DNA from: CAZAQK01 sp046344715
Lineage (GTDB): Bacteria > Pseudomonadota > Alphaproteobacteria > Rickettsiales > SXRF01
Length of the DNA: 64,000 nt
Assembly: GCA_046344715.1 (NCBI GenBank)
Contig: JBKDKX010000006.1
Location: 62,001-126,000 of the forward strand
Direction of reading: 5' to 3'
Shown: positions 34,497 through 43,043 of the stretch, piece after piece
Layout: every line of letters begins with the position of its first letter
How positions within the stretch are numbered: the stretch's first letter is position 1
Translations under genes and position numbers: made by a program
Notes under the pieces: model-generated
The model's input: only the letters and a program-made list of their open reading frames with translations
Told to the model about the DNA's origin: nothing
Database searches by the model: none

Positions 34497-36278
34497 TTAG
34501 AGATTCGCCGCCATCATGCTCTTGCTGCCATTGGTGAGTGAGGCAAGCAGCCCCACATTCTGCGGCAATATCTTCTGCATGTAAAAACGTGCCGTGTCGA
34601 TTTTGCCCTGATAGAATTCTTTCTCGCCAGAACCCGCCGCAAGCTTTTCCTGCGCGATCAATGCCTGCTTCGCCCAGATATAGGCGAGCGCCACCTGCGC
34701 GAACATGCGCTGATATTCCACTGCCGCACCACCCACATCATCCAGATTGCCCATGCTCTTCATGGCAAGCCAGAGTGTCGCCTGTTGCAGGTAGCCAATA
34801 TGCACATGCAGTGGCTTGGTAAATTCCGCCATTGCCGGATTATCGCGGTGACGCGCCACAAACTCCGTCGCCGGATGGAAGAAGGAACGCAAATACCGCC
34901 CCATGTTATACGCAAGCTTACGGCCGACGAGGTCAAGCGCCTGAATACCGTTCGTGCCTTCATAGATCATGGTGATGCGCGCATCACGCATATATTGCTC
35001 AACGCCATATTCAGTAATAAAGCCAGCACCGCCATACACCTGCACGGTGTGTGAGGCCATCTCGAAGCCACCATCGGTGAGATAGGATTTGGTAACCGGC
35101 GTCATAAGCTGCACGAAATCATCACATTCCTGCTGCACATTTTTATCCGGGTGGCGATGCGCCAGATCAATTTTGAGTGCCATCTCCATCGCAAGCGCAC
35201 GCGCGCCTTCACAGAAGGATTTCTGCGTTAGAATCATGCGGCGCACATCAGGATGCACGATGATGGGGTCGGCTGGTTTATCCGGCATTTTTGCACCGGT
35301 GAGTGCACGCATCTGCAAACGGTCTTTCGCATAGCTAAGCGCATTCTGATATGCCACTTCGGCAATGCCAAGACCCTGCACGCCTACATACAGGCGGGCG
35401 GCATTCATCATGGTAAACATGGCGCGCATGCCTTTGTGTTTCTCACCTACCAGATAGGCTTTGCAACCTTCATACGTCATCACGCAGGTGGGAGACGCAT
35501 GAATACCCATTTTGTGCTCAATGCCGTCGCAGCGTACCTTATTGCGCTCGCCAATTGAGCCATCTTCATTCACATGGAATTTGGAGGAGATAAAGAGCGA
35601 AATACCTTTAATGCCAGCAGGCGCATCCGGCAGGCGCGCCAGAATCAAATGCACAATGTTTTCAGTCATCTCATGCTCACCTGAAGAAATAAAAATCTTA
35701 CCGCCGGTGATGCTGTATGAGCCGTCCGCATTGGGTTCTGCTTTCGTGCGAATAAGCCCTAAGTCCGTGCCGGCCTGTGGCTCAGTTAAGCACATCACGC
35801 CCGACCAATGACCAGTAACCATCTTCGGCAAATAGCGTTTTTTGAGATCATCGGAAGCATGCTGAATGATCGCGTTATATGCACCGTGCGAAAGCCCGGG
35901 CGTTAAACCAAATGACAGGTTAGAGGAACACACCATTTCCATCAGCGGCATGTTGAGCACATCGGGAAGCCCCTGCCCGCCATATTCAGGATCACAAGTG
36001 AAGGACGGCCAACCACCTTCCACATAAGTGGCGTACGCTTCCTTGAAACCATCCGGCATGGTAACCACGCCATCTTTATATCTAAGCCCCTGCTTGTCCG
36101 CCGTTTGGTTGAGTGGAAACAGCACTTCTTCACAATATTGAGCGGCTGCTTCCAACACCGGATTCATCAAATCCGGCCCGGCATCTGCAAAACCCGGCAC
36201 ATCTTTATACTGGCTAATATTCAGGTAATCATTCAAGATAAACTGGAAATCACGTACGGGTGCTTTGTATACGGGCAT
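34497..36278 (-). CDS. acyl-CoA dehydrogenase
   Basis: 593 residues, the long form with an extra C-terminal domain used in fatty acid beta-oxidation. Flavin-binding CLTEPQAGTDLG and the substrate region GGKIFISSGEHEMTEN lie in the first half; the catalytic glutamate is in MIYEGTNGIQALDLVGRK near residue 430. The start MPVYKAPVRDFQFIL is the family start. With the FadN-like and thiolase genes on the same strand downstream in the window map, it makes a beta-oxidation set. The stop codon is only a few bases from a repeat element. Confidence 0.94.
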   Translation of the reverse strand: MPVYKAPVRDFQFILNDYLNISQYKDVPGFADAGPDLMNPVLEAAAQYCEEVLFPLNQTADKQGLRYKDGVVTMPDGFKEAYATYVEGGWPSFTCDPEYGGQGLPDVLNMPLMEMVCSSNLSFGLTPGLSHGAYNAIIQHASDDLKKRYLPKMVTGHWSGVMCLTEPQAGTDLGLIRTKAEPNADGSYSITGGKIFISSGEHEMTENIVHLILARLPDAPAGIKGISLFISSKFHVNEDGSIGERNKVRCDGIEHKMGIHASPTCVMTYEGCKAYLVGEKHKGMRAMFTMMNAARLYVGVQGLGIAEVAYQNALSYAKDRLQMRALTGAKMPDKPADPIIVHPDVRRMILTQKSFCEGARALAMEMALKIDLAHRHPDKNVQQECDDFVQLMTPVTKSYLTDGGFEMASHTVQVYGGAGFITEYGVEQYMRDARITMIYEGTNGIQALDLVGRKLAYNMGRYLRSFFHPATEFVARHRDNPAMAEFTKPLHVHIGYLQQATLWLAMKSMGNLDDVGGAAVEYQRMFAQVALAYIWAKQALIAQEKLAAGSGEKEFYQGKIDTARFYMQKILPQNVGLLASLTNGSKSMMAANL

Positions 36279-36337
36279 AAAAACCTCAGAATTATGAAGT
36301 TTTATGGTAGCAAATCGACGCTAAGAAAGCGTTAAGT

Positions 36338-37357
36338 TCACGCCTTCAAAACGCGGTTTTTACGGTTATATTGCATGGAAGACCAAAGGGATAACAGGAT
36401 AAAGCCCAGCCCAATCAACCCTGTGATAATCTCTGACACATGCATGGTCATAGATAGTAGCATGATGGCCGCCAGCGCCCCGATGCCCCAATGCGCGCCG
36501 TGCTCCAGATACACATATGCATCTAGCGTACCTTTACGCACCATGTAGATTGTCATCGAGCGCACAAACATCGCTCCAATACCCAACCCGATCATGATAA
36601 TTACCACATCTTTGCTTATGGCAAACGCGCCAATCACGCCGTCGAGCGAGAAGGATGCATCGAGCAACTGCAGATACATAAAGCCCATAAAACCGGCATA
36701 ACCCACTGATTTTGTAGCGTGCTCCGCTGCATCCTCACCACCGCCACACAAGGTAGTAAGGCTGCCAATCGCCACATACAATACCACGCCGATAATGCCT
36801 GCAAGCAGCGCACCATGTTGTTCATGTTCCGGTAATAGAGATTGCATAATAAGCAGCAAGGTAATCGCCACAATCACCTCGGCTGATTCCAGCTTGCCTA
36901 CTTTGGCGAGCTTGCTCTCCAGCCAGTGTATCCAGTGAATATCCTTGCCTTCATCCAGCACGAATTTCAGGAACACCATAAGCAGAAACATGCCGCCGAA
37001 AGCCGCAATCGCAATGTGTGAATCCAGGACGTGTTTGCTATATTCATCGGGCTTTTCCAGCGCCAGATGCCCCACATCCCACAATGGCAGACCGGTAGCA
37101 AATGCCACAATAACCAGCGGGAATAAAAACCGCATACCAAACACCGCGATTAAAATACCCCATGTCAAGAATCGCTGCTGCCATTTCTCGCTCATATGAC
37201 GCAGCACCGTGGCATTCACCACAGCGTTATCAAACGAGAGGGATACTTCCATGATGGTAAGGAGTGTGGCGATAATCAGGCCATTCACACCCGCCCACAT
37301 ATAAGCAAGTACCAGCCCAACGATGGTAACGATGAAAGAGAGGGTGAAGTATTTCAT
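36338..37357 (-). CDS. DUF475 family integral membrane protein, TerC-like
   Basis: 339 residues from MKYFTLSFIVTIVG, with about nine membrane segments. The early SFDNAVVNATVLRHM and the later DASFSLDGVIGAF contain the paired aspartates of the DUF475/TerC group, thought to act in metal ion transport. The open frame starts 16 codons earlier, but those codons (MFSEPDPAMRFAYAGF) come from a repeat element and are not family sequence. The true start is preceded by GCGGGG from the repeat rather than a normal site, so the element may influence translation. Confidence 0.88.
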   Translation of the reverse strand: MKYFTLSFIVTIVGLVLAYMWAGVNGLIIATLLTIMEVSLSFDNAVVNATVLRHMSEKWQQRFLTWGILIAVFGMRFLFPLVIVAFATGLPLWDVGHLALEKPDEYSKHVLDSHIAIAAFGGMFLLMVFLKFVLDEGKDIHWIHWLESKLAKVGKLESAEVIVAITLLLIMQSLLPEHEQHGALLAGIIGVVLYVAIGSLTTLCGGGEDAAEHATKSVGYAGFMGFMYLQLLDASFSLDGVIGAFAISKDVVIIMIGLGIGAMFVRSMTIYMVRKGTLDAYVYLEHGAHWGIGALAAIMLLSMTMHVSEIITGLIGLGFILLSLWSSMQYNRKNRVLKA

Positions 37358-37360
37358 AAA

Positions 37361-37468
37361 CCCCGCATAAGCGAAGCGCATTGCGGGGTCCGGTTCGCTA
37401 AACATTCTGAATTAATTATTTGCATGATTCTTTTTCCTAAAACCAGACCCCGCCATTCGGCGGGGCTT
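37361..37468. repeat. inverted-repeat element (compact copy)
   Basis: The arms gcggggtccggt (37383-37394) and accagaccccgc (37442-37453) are complementary with one mismatch and stand 47 bases apart. Each arm also forms its own small hairpin (ccccgca...tgcgggg and ccccgcc...ggcgggg). The right end is identical over 26 bases to that at 60702-60727, where the two arms enclose a gene. Confidence 0.8.
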
Positions 37469-37474
37469 ACATCA

Positions 37475-39832
37475 TTAGTTCCTCAGCGGTTTGCCCGTAG
37501 TCAGGATATGCTCAATGCGCGCTAGTGAATCTTTATGCTTCACCAGCTCCATGAAGGATTCAAACTCAAGGTCAAGAAGTTGCTGCTCGGTCAGCGGCTC
37601 GGACATATCGGTATCACCACCGGAAAGTACCACCGCCAGATGCTTACACACCACCACATCATGCGGTGTTGCTTTGCCTGCTGCCTTGAACCCATCCACC
37701 GCCATGTTCATCGCAACCTTGGCAGACTTGCCCGGCAGATGCAGCACAGACTGTTCCGGAGTTTTATAATCTTTCGCCATTTCCAAGCAGCGCGCTTTGG
37801 CATCAGCCAGCACGCGCACGCGGTTCATAGTTATACCATCCGTCTCGCGGATGATTTTCATATCACGCGCTTCTTCAGCTGACATGCACACTTTGGCGGT
37901 AGCAATCGCTTCAAATACTTTGGTGATGGCAGGCATGGCACCACCTGTTGCCATCAAATTGCCGATCATCCCCCCTGAAGAACCTTTGTTTTCCCCAAGC
38001 TGGCGAATGAGCATCTCCTTACAGCCGCCCCACGCCGGGATCAGGCCAACACCCACTTCCACCAACCCTGCATAGGATTCGATATGCGCCTGCACCGCAT
38101 TGGAATGCAGCACGATCTCGCAACCACCCCCAAGCGCACGGCCCGTGAGCGATGCCACCACAGGGAACGGTGCATATTTAAGTGCCATCACCGCGTGCTG
38201 GCCAGCACGAATCACTTCGCCAATCTGTCCCCATGCTGCAATATTTGCTGCCATCAATACGAAGCCGAGGTTCGCACCAACAGAGAAATTATCCGCATCA
38301 TTGCCAACCACTAAGCCTTTGAAATTCTGCTTCACCGTGCCGATGGATTGCTCGATCATCGAAAGAATATCCGGATCCACCGAGTTCATTTTTGATGTGA
38401 GTTCTAAACACGCAATGCCATCACCCAAATCCCACAGTGATGCTGAAGCATTCTTCGCAACCGGCTTGGTGGTGAGCTTAATATCAGAAACCATCAGCGA
38501 ACCACTCGGCGGGATAATCGCCTCATACTGGCCACCAATAGTGAAGGCCTGGCGCCTGCCAGCTTCTGCGCCATACAGTTTTTTGCCGCGTGCTTTTTCG
38601 ATGATCGCAGGAACGGACTTACCATCCGCCTTCAACTGGTCGGCAAACCAATCTACGCCCAGGCGGTCAATCATTTCAAATGGGCCGTACTTCCAGTTAT
38701 AACCCATCTTCATTGCATCATCGATATCGGCGATATGGTCAGAAATTTCCGGTACCAGTGACGCCGCATAATGCAGCGTGCCAAGCAATACAGAGCGTGC
38801 ATACTGCCCGCCAATATCCTTATGCGACATGAGTGCGGCCATGCCGGATTTTGCTGCCTCAATACTCGCGAGCTCCACCTTTTTCGGTTGCGTATAATAT
38901 TCGCCGGTTTGCAGATTGATGACTTCTTTTATCTTTTTGTCATCCACCTTGTTCACGCGATAAAAACCACCTTTGCCTTTGCGGCCGGTGTAGCCATCCG
39001 CGATCATTTTGGTGACCAGTGCGGGCTCCTGATACGCCGTATTGAATGCATCGCTCGCCGGAAGCGTTGCTTTCATTTCACGCGCAATCAGCGGCATCAA
39101 ATCAATACCGATGAGGTCAAACAACCCGAACACGCCGGTCTTTGGAATACCAACAGGCTTGCCCATCACCGCATCGGCCTGTTCAACTGTAATGCCGAGG
39201 CGAATCGCTTCCGTCAACCCCTGCATCAGCCAGTACACGCCAATACGGTTGGCGATAAAGCCCGGCGTATCCTTGCAATGCACCACGCCTTTGCCCAAAT
39301 GCACATCAGCGAAATTGCAGATAGCATCAAAGGCCGGTTTCTCGCACGCACCCTGCACCACTTCTAGCAAGCGCATATAGCGCGGCGGGTTAAAGAAGTG
39401 GGTGATCATGAAATGTTTTTTGAAGCCGTCAGAGAAGCCTTTGGTTAGCTCATGCAGTGGAATGGTGGAGGTGTTGGAAGAAACCACCGCATCAGGCTTA
39501 CGTACCGACTCGATCTTTTTATACACATCATGCTTTACTTCCAGCTTTTCGAGCACCACCTCGATAATCCAGTCGCAGTCGGCCAGCAGCTTCAAATCAT
39601 CTTCCAGATTGCCACAGGTGATCAGCTTGGCGCGGTCTTTATGTACAAAACCGGCGGGGCTGGCTTTAAGCTGCTTTTCTACAGCAGATTCAGTGAGTTG
39701 GTTACGATTTGCGGCATCTTTAGGCACAATATCGAGTAAAACCACCTTGGTGCCCGAATTAGCGACCTGCGCGGCAATGCCACTGCCCATCACACCCGAA
39801 CCCAAAACACCCACTTTTTTGATATTTGCCAT
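37475..39832 (-). CDS. 3-hydroxyacyl-CoA dehydrogenase / enoyl-CoA hydratase, FadN-like
   Basis: 785 residues that catalyse two steps of beta-oxidation. The NAD-binding dehydrogenase domain comes first (VGVLGSGVMGSGIAAQVANSG), with HFFNPPRYMRLLEVV and KDTPGFIANRIG, followed by two C-terminal dehydrogenase-type helical repeats and the hydratase domain (about 470-650, VGNDADNFSVGANLG, GRALGGGCEIVLHS, EVGVGLIPAWGG). This order is that of Bacillus FadN, opposite to FadB/FadJ. The gene is followed by a repeat element and then the DUF475 gene. Confidence 0.94.
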   Translation of the reverse strand: MANIKKVGVLGSGVMGSGIAAQVANSGTKVVLLDIVPKDAANRNQLTESAVEKQLKASPAGFVHKDRAKLITCGNLEDDLKLLADCDWIIEVVLEKLEVKHDVYKKIESVRKPDAVVSSNTSTIPLHELTKGFSDGFKKHFMITHFFNPPRYMRLLEVVQGACEKPAFDAICNFADVHLGKGVVHCKDTPGFIANRIGVYWLMQGLTEAIRLGITVEQADAVMGKPVGIPKTGVFGLFDLIGIDLMPLIAREMKATLPASDAFNTAYQEPALVTKMIADGYTGRKGKGGFYRVNKVDDKKIKEVINLQTGEYYTQPKKVELASIEAAKSGMAALMSHKDIGGQYARSVLLGTLHYAASLVPEISDHIADIDDAMKMGYNWKYGPFEMIDRLGVDWFADQLKADGKSVPAIIEKARGKKLYGAEAGRRQAFTIGGQYEAIIPPSGSLMVSDIKLTTKPVAKNASASLWDLGDGIACLELTSKMNSVDPDILSMIEQSIGTVKQNFKGLVVGNDADNFSVGANLGFVLMAANIAAWGQIGEVIRAGQHAVMALKYAPFPVVASLTGRALGGGCEIVLHSNAVQAHIESYAGLVEVGVGLIPAWGGCKEMLIRQLGENKGSSGGMIGNLMATGGAMPAITKVFEAIATAKVCMSAEEARDMKIIRETDGITMNRVRVLADAKARCLEMAKDYKTPEQSVLHLPGKSAKVAMNMAVDGFKAAGKATPHDVVVCKHLAVVLSGGDTDMSEPLTEQQLLDLEFESFMELVKHKDSLARIEHILTTGKPLRN

Positions 39833-39951
39833 AGAGTTAAATCCTTAATGAAGCTGCATGAAACAGGATTAGCAGATTTTTAAGACAGAGCATAGCGAAA
39901 CTAACTTCATGAAACCTTAATAAAAAGTCCGTAAATTTGCGTTAATATTAA

Positions 39952-40062
39952 GACCTCAACGAGGAACCGGAATGGTCTGAAGAACATAAAGAAACACTGA
40001 GCAGTGAACTTGCCAGATGGCACAAACTGGAACAACAACGCGCAGCAAGAGAACGTAATTAA
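39952..40062 (+). pseudogene. start-less coding remnant
   Basis: Between two in-frame stops, 36 codons read DLNEEPEWSEEHKETLSSE... and end with ARERN and TAA, 18 bases before the next gene. The composition looks coding (charged, helical) but there is no ATG, GTG or TTG. It may be the tail of a deleted gene. No family recognised. Confidence 0.25.
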
Positions 40063-40080
40063 AATTTATAAAGGATTTAT

Positions 40081-40815
40081 ATGAACGAAAAAAACTCAGC
40101 AAACCACATTTCAACCACAGTGGGCGGTTATGATGTAACAATTAGCCTGCAGCAAAATAAGAATTTCATTGTGCATGCAAAAAATCAGGCCGTATCCATA
40201 TTATTATATAAGGCCGCGAAGGAAGCATTGGGTGACAATGTAAAATTTCCTGAGCATACTGGTTTCTTGTATGGCAACTTTGAGGTAAGTTCCATGCCGG
40301 TAACAGGACATGCTATAAGTGCTGCAGATATATCAGCAATAGCGAGCGCAGTGAATGCAGAGTATCCGAATCGTAAAGCCATTATTGACGCAACACTAGA
40401 GGCACGAAAGTACTTTACCGAAGCTGAGAAACATGAAGAAGCACTAAAGAAGGCGCATGATGTGGTAGATCATCTGGCAGGGGTTACAGAACATTATATG
40501 CGTGATAAAGGCACTCCCATAACGCTACCTGAAACCAGAGCGCTCGCACATAAAATGGCGGAAGCGTATGTTGCGGATGCAAAGATTGCTAAAAAAGCCG
40601 ATGCTGCACCAAAGAATTTATCATCAAAAGAAGCGCGTGATGCGGTAATGCATATGGCAGGTGTCGCTCAGAAATTTCTGAATGAGATTGGCAAACCAAT
40701 AGATAATCAGGAATTACAGGCATTAGTTGATAAAATGGCTGAGGCGCATATTAAGGATTCGTCCATTAAGAGTAGAATTAATACCTCGGGGAGCGAGCTA
40801 ACTATTAGGGTGTAA
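40081..40815 (+). CDS. hypothetical protein with internal duplication, 244 residues
   Basis: The start has a good AAAGGA site five bases upstream. The N-terminal half (about 1-115) is unrecognised. The C-terminal half holds two related segments of about 45 residues: VVDHLAGVTEHYMRDKGTPI through HKMAEAYVADAKI, and AVMHMAGVAQKFLNEIGKPI through DKMAEAHIKDSSI, joined by a Lys and Ala rich linker. The repeats are probably helical hairpins. No signal peptide. It stands in a group of unknown plus-strand genes between the FadN-like gene and the thiolase. Confidence 0.65.
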   Translation: MNEKNSANHISTTVGGYDVTISLQQNKNFIVHAKNQAVSILLYKAAKEALGDNVKFPEHTGFLYGNFEVSSMPVTGHAISAADISAIASAVNAEYPNRKAIIDATLEARKYFTEAEKHEEALKKAHDVVDHLAGVTEHYMRDKGTPITLPETRALAHKMAEAYVADAKIAKKADAAPKNLSSKEARDAVMHMAGVAQKFLNEIGKPIDNQELQALVDKMAEAHIKDSSIKSRINTSGSELTIRV

Positions 40816-40860
40816 TGAATCCGGCCGCGTAAATATTGATATATAACTTGGCAATACATA

Positions 40861-41331
40861 ATGTTTGGAAGACACCCTGAAACGCCACCACCTCCTGCTG
40901 ATCCGGAAGGCACCATACGCATCGGTGGTGTGCGGGTAAGCGTTAAGGCAGAGGCAGACCACATAGCGGTCACACTGCACGACAAGCGCATCTTACATTA
41001 TAAATTATTTACGGTTATCGACGCACACCTTCACGAAAAAGGCTTCAGGCTCATCTCGGGCTCAATCAGGCAAACGGGGATGGAACGGCAAGGCATTTCG
41101 TTGATAAGCCAAGCATCATTATCCTGCATAGCACACAGGAAAATACGATGCCACTCACAGCAGAATCCATTGAAACTTGTTGCAAGGAGCTGTCAGAACG
41201 CATTCCCGATTCAGGCAAACTCACGGAAGCATTTGGAAATGTCGAACATCGCAGGAGAAACGAAGCAATTACTGAAAGATTTCGAACAAATGGCGGACAA
41301 GGAAGGGCTTGAATATGAAATTTTGGGATAA
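40861..41331 (+). CDS. hypothetical protein, possibly frameshifted
   Basis: The open frame gives 156 residues, but codon content suggests two frame changes. Residues 1-60 (MFGRHPETPPPPADPEGTI..., GVRVSVKAEADHIAVTLHDK) and the last 30 (GETKQLLKDFEQMADKEGLE) look coding in this frame. Between about 41034 and 41230 a different frame reads more like protein (NQANGDGTARHFVDKPSIII, PLTAESIETCCKELSERI). A five-A run at about 41034-41038 is a likely slip site. Either the gene is degenerate with compensating shifts or there are errors in the sequence. No family recognised and no clear binding site. Confidence 0.4.
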   Translation: MFGRHPETPPPPADPEGTIRIGGVRVSVKAEADHIAVTLHDKRILHYKLFTVIDAHLHEKGFRLISGSIRQTGMERQGISLISQASLSCIAHRKIRCHSQQNPLKLVARSCQNAFPIQANSRKHLEMSNIAGETKQLLKDFEQMADKEGLEYEILG

Positions 41332-41767
41332 ATTTAAGGACAAGAAAAGAAGCAATCAATTCACGCTCGATGCAACATCGCGCAAAGCCGAAGAGCTTGT
41401 GTTTATTGTAAGGGATATTGAGATAGCCGTAAAGAAATTGTCCGCAAATGAAGGTATTGCTGAAGTACATTTTCGCGGTGGCACGGAAGACGAGCGAAGC
41501 AGCCTCTCTACATTATTGCTAACAAAGATCCCAGATGAATTCGGTTATGCAATGCGTAGCGGGAGTCCAGTCAGCGGAGACCCAGAAGTTAGGCGCACAG
41601 CAAGATATGATGAAGATTACATACTCTTTAGCTCTCCAGATGATGTCCCATTGGTTGATTTCCGAAATCCAGCTCCAACAAAACCACCCGTGACCTTCGA
41701 GGTGCTAAGCCATGCCGCAGAAAGTATTGAACGGAAGTATAAAAGCAGGATTTTAGGCGAAGGCTAA
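41315..41767 (+). CDS. hypothetical protein, 150 residues
   Basis: The ATG at 41315 follows GGAAGGG with about seven bases spacing and overlaps the preceding gene by 17 bases. The product starts MKFWDKFKDKKRSNQFT, is soluble and alpha/beta in appearance (KAEELVFIVRDIEIAVKKLS, AEVHFRGGTEDERSSLS), and ends RKYKSRILGEG. No family recognised. Its stop overlaps the thiolase stop on the other strand by four bases. Confidence 0.55.
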   Translation: MKFWDKFKDKKRSNQFTLDATSRKAEELVFIVRDIEIAVKKLSANEGIAEVHFRGGTEDERSSLSTLLLTKIPDEFGYAMRSGSPVSGDPEVRRTARYDEDYILFSSPDDVPLVDFRNPAPTKPPVTFEVLSHAAESIERKYKSRILGEG

Positions 41768-42888
41768 ATCTTCTCCAGCACCGTCGCCATACCCATGCCA
41801 CTACCCACACACAGTGCAGAAAGCGCATATTTTTTGCCATGCTTATGAAGTAGCTGCGCAGCCTTACCGGTCACACGCGCACCTGAAGCACCGAGCGGAT
41901 GGCCGATAGCAACCGCCCCGCCATCAATATTGAGTTTGCTCTCATCAATGCCGAGTTCTTTAATCACCGACATCGCCTGCACCGCAAATGCTTCATTGAG
42001 TTCAATAATATCAATATCAGCAAGGGTAATACCAGCACGTTTCAGTGCCTTGAGTGTGGCTTCCACCGGCCCAAGCCCCATGATCTCCGGCTCCAAGCCA
42101 GAAACCGCCATGCTTTTAATGCGGGCGAGTTTAGGCAGTTTGTGCTTATCGGCATAGGCCTCACTGGCCACCATCACCACCGATGCGCCATCCGTAACCG
42201 GCGAAGATGTGGCAGCGGTTACGGTGCCAGCAGCATCAAATGCCGGTGCAAGTGTTGCCATTTTCTCTAAGGTGGTATCAGCCCGCACGCACCCATCCAC
42301 ACTTACGGTTTCTTTTCTGTGGATAATATGGATAAGCTCGCCTGATAAATCAGCTTTTGCGGCCTTAACATGGCTGGCGAGTGCAAATTTTTCTTGGCTC
42401 TCACGAGCGATATTATATTTCTTAGCGAGGTTTTCTGCCGTGAGTCCCATCGATAAATAGGCATTAGGCATCACCTCATACAAATCCGGATTCGGTGATG
42501 GGTTAAAACCACCCATCGGAATGCGCGACATGGACTCCACACCCGCAGCAATGAATAACTCGCCCGAACCGGTAACAATTTTCCCAGCAGCCATGTGCAC
42601 CGCTTCCATGGACGAACCACACCAACGGTTAATGGTTGAGCCAGCAACAGTAAGCGGCAAGCCTGCAAGCAGCGCGGTCATGCGGCCAATATTGAATCCC
42701 TGCTCACCTTCGGGGAACGCACAGCCCACGATCATGTCTTCAATGTCAGCAGTGTTGAATGATGCTTTAGCCAGCACACCTTTAACCACTTGTGCCAGCA
42801 AATCATCCGGGCGCATTTTGGCGAGCTGGCCTTTATTGGCAGGGGTAAACGGCGAACGCCCATAGGCGCAGATTACGGCATTTTGCAT
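41764..42888 (-). CDS. acetyl-CoA acyltransferase (thiolase)
   Basis: 374 residues catalysing the last step of beta-oxidation. The acylated cysteine is in TINRWCGSSMEAVHMAAG near residue 85; the C-terminal active-site segments are NEAFAVQAM, GGAVAIGHPLGASGAR and the catalytic cysteine in ALCVGSGMGMA. The start MQNAVICAYGRSPF has AGGAGA upstream. A frame 37 codons longer exists, but those codons encode VIPAKAGIP-type repeat sequence and are not part of the protein. Partner of the FadN-like enzyme although separated by unknown plus-strand genes. Confidence 0.94.
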   Translation of the reverse strand: MQNAVICAYGRSPFTPANKGQLAKMRPDDLLAQVVKGVLAKASFNTADIEDMIVGCAFPEGEQGFNIGRMTALLAGLPLTVAGSTINRWCGSSMEAVHMAAGKIVTGSGELFIAAGVESMSRIPMGGFNPSPNPDLYEVMPNAYLSMGLTAENLAKKYNIARESQEKFALASHVKAAKADLSGELIHIIHRKETVSVDGCVRADTTLEKMATLAPAFDAAGTVTAATSSPVTDGASVVMVASEAYADKHKLPKLARIKSMAVSGLEPEIMGLGPVEATLKALKRAGITLADIDIIELNEAFAVQAMSVIKELGIDESKLNIDGGAVAIGHPLGASGARVTGKAAQLLHKHGKKYALSALCVGSGMGMATVLEKI

Positions 42889-42900
42889 AGACTCTCCTTG

Positions 42901-42985
42901 TGTCATCCCTGCGCAGGCGGGGTCTAATCCTCCTCTTGCGCTGGCATGTGTGGCGATAGGGATTCCCGCCTTCGCGGGAATGACA
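42901..42985. repeat. palindromic dispersed repeat of the VIPAKAGIP type
   Basis: Begins tgtcatccctgcgcaggcgg and ends cccgccttcgcgggaatgac, with complementary ends. Elements of this kind occur between genes in many proteobacteria. It lies directly before the thiolase binding site and inflates the apparent reading frame. Confidence 0.8.
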
Positions 42986-42993
42986 GTATAATT

Positions 42994-43030
42994 TAGCAAA
43001 AAACCCTTACTTTTTCGTTAGTTTTTGCTA
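42994..43030. promoter_or_regulatory. nine-base inverted repeat in a divergent promoter region
   Basis: tagcaaaaa and tttttgcta are perfect complements 19 bases apart in the short region between the divergent thiolase and ferredoxin-NADP reductase genes. It ends 13 bases before the reductase start. It could be a regulator site or an RNA hairpin in the reductase leader. Confidence 0.35.
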
Positions 43031-43043
43031 GATTGCCCTGCCT

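Noticed and set aside
37358..37405. N-terminal extension of the DUF475 protein
   Set aside because: Encoded by the inverted-repeat element and absent from the family pattern, which begins at MKYF.
42889..42999. N-terminal extension of the thiolase (VIPAKAGIP...)
   Set aside because: The codons come from a dispersed palindromic repeat; the family start with AGGAGA lies downstream.
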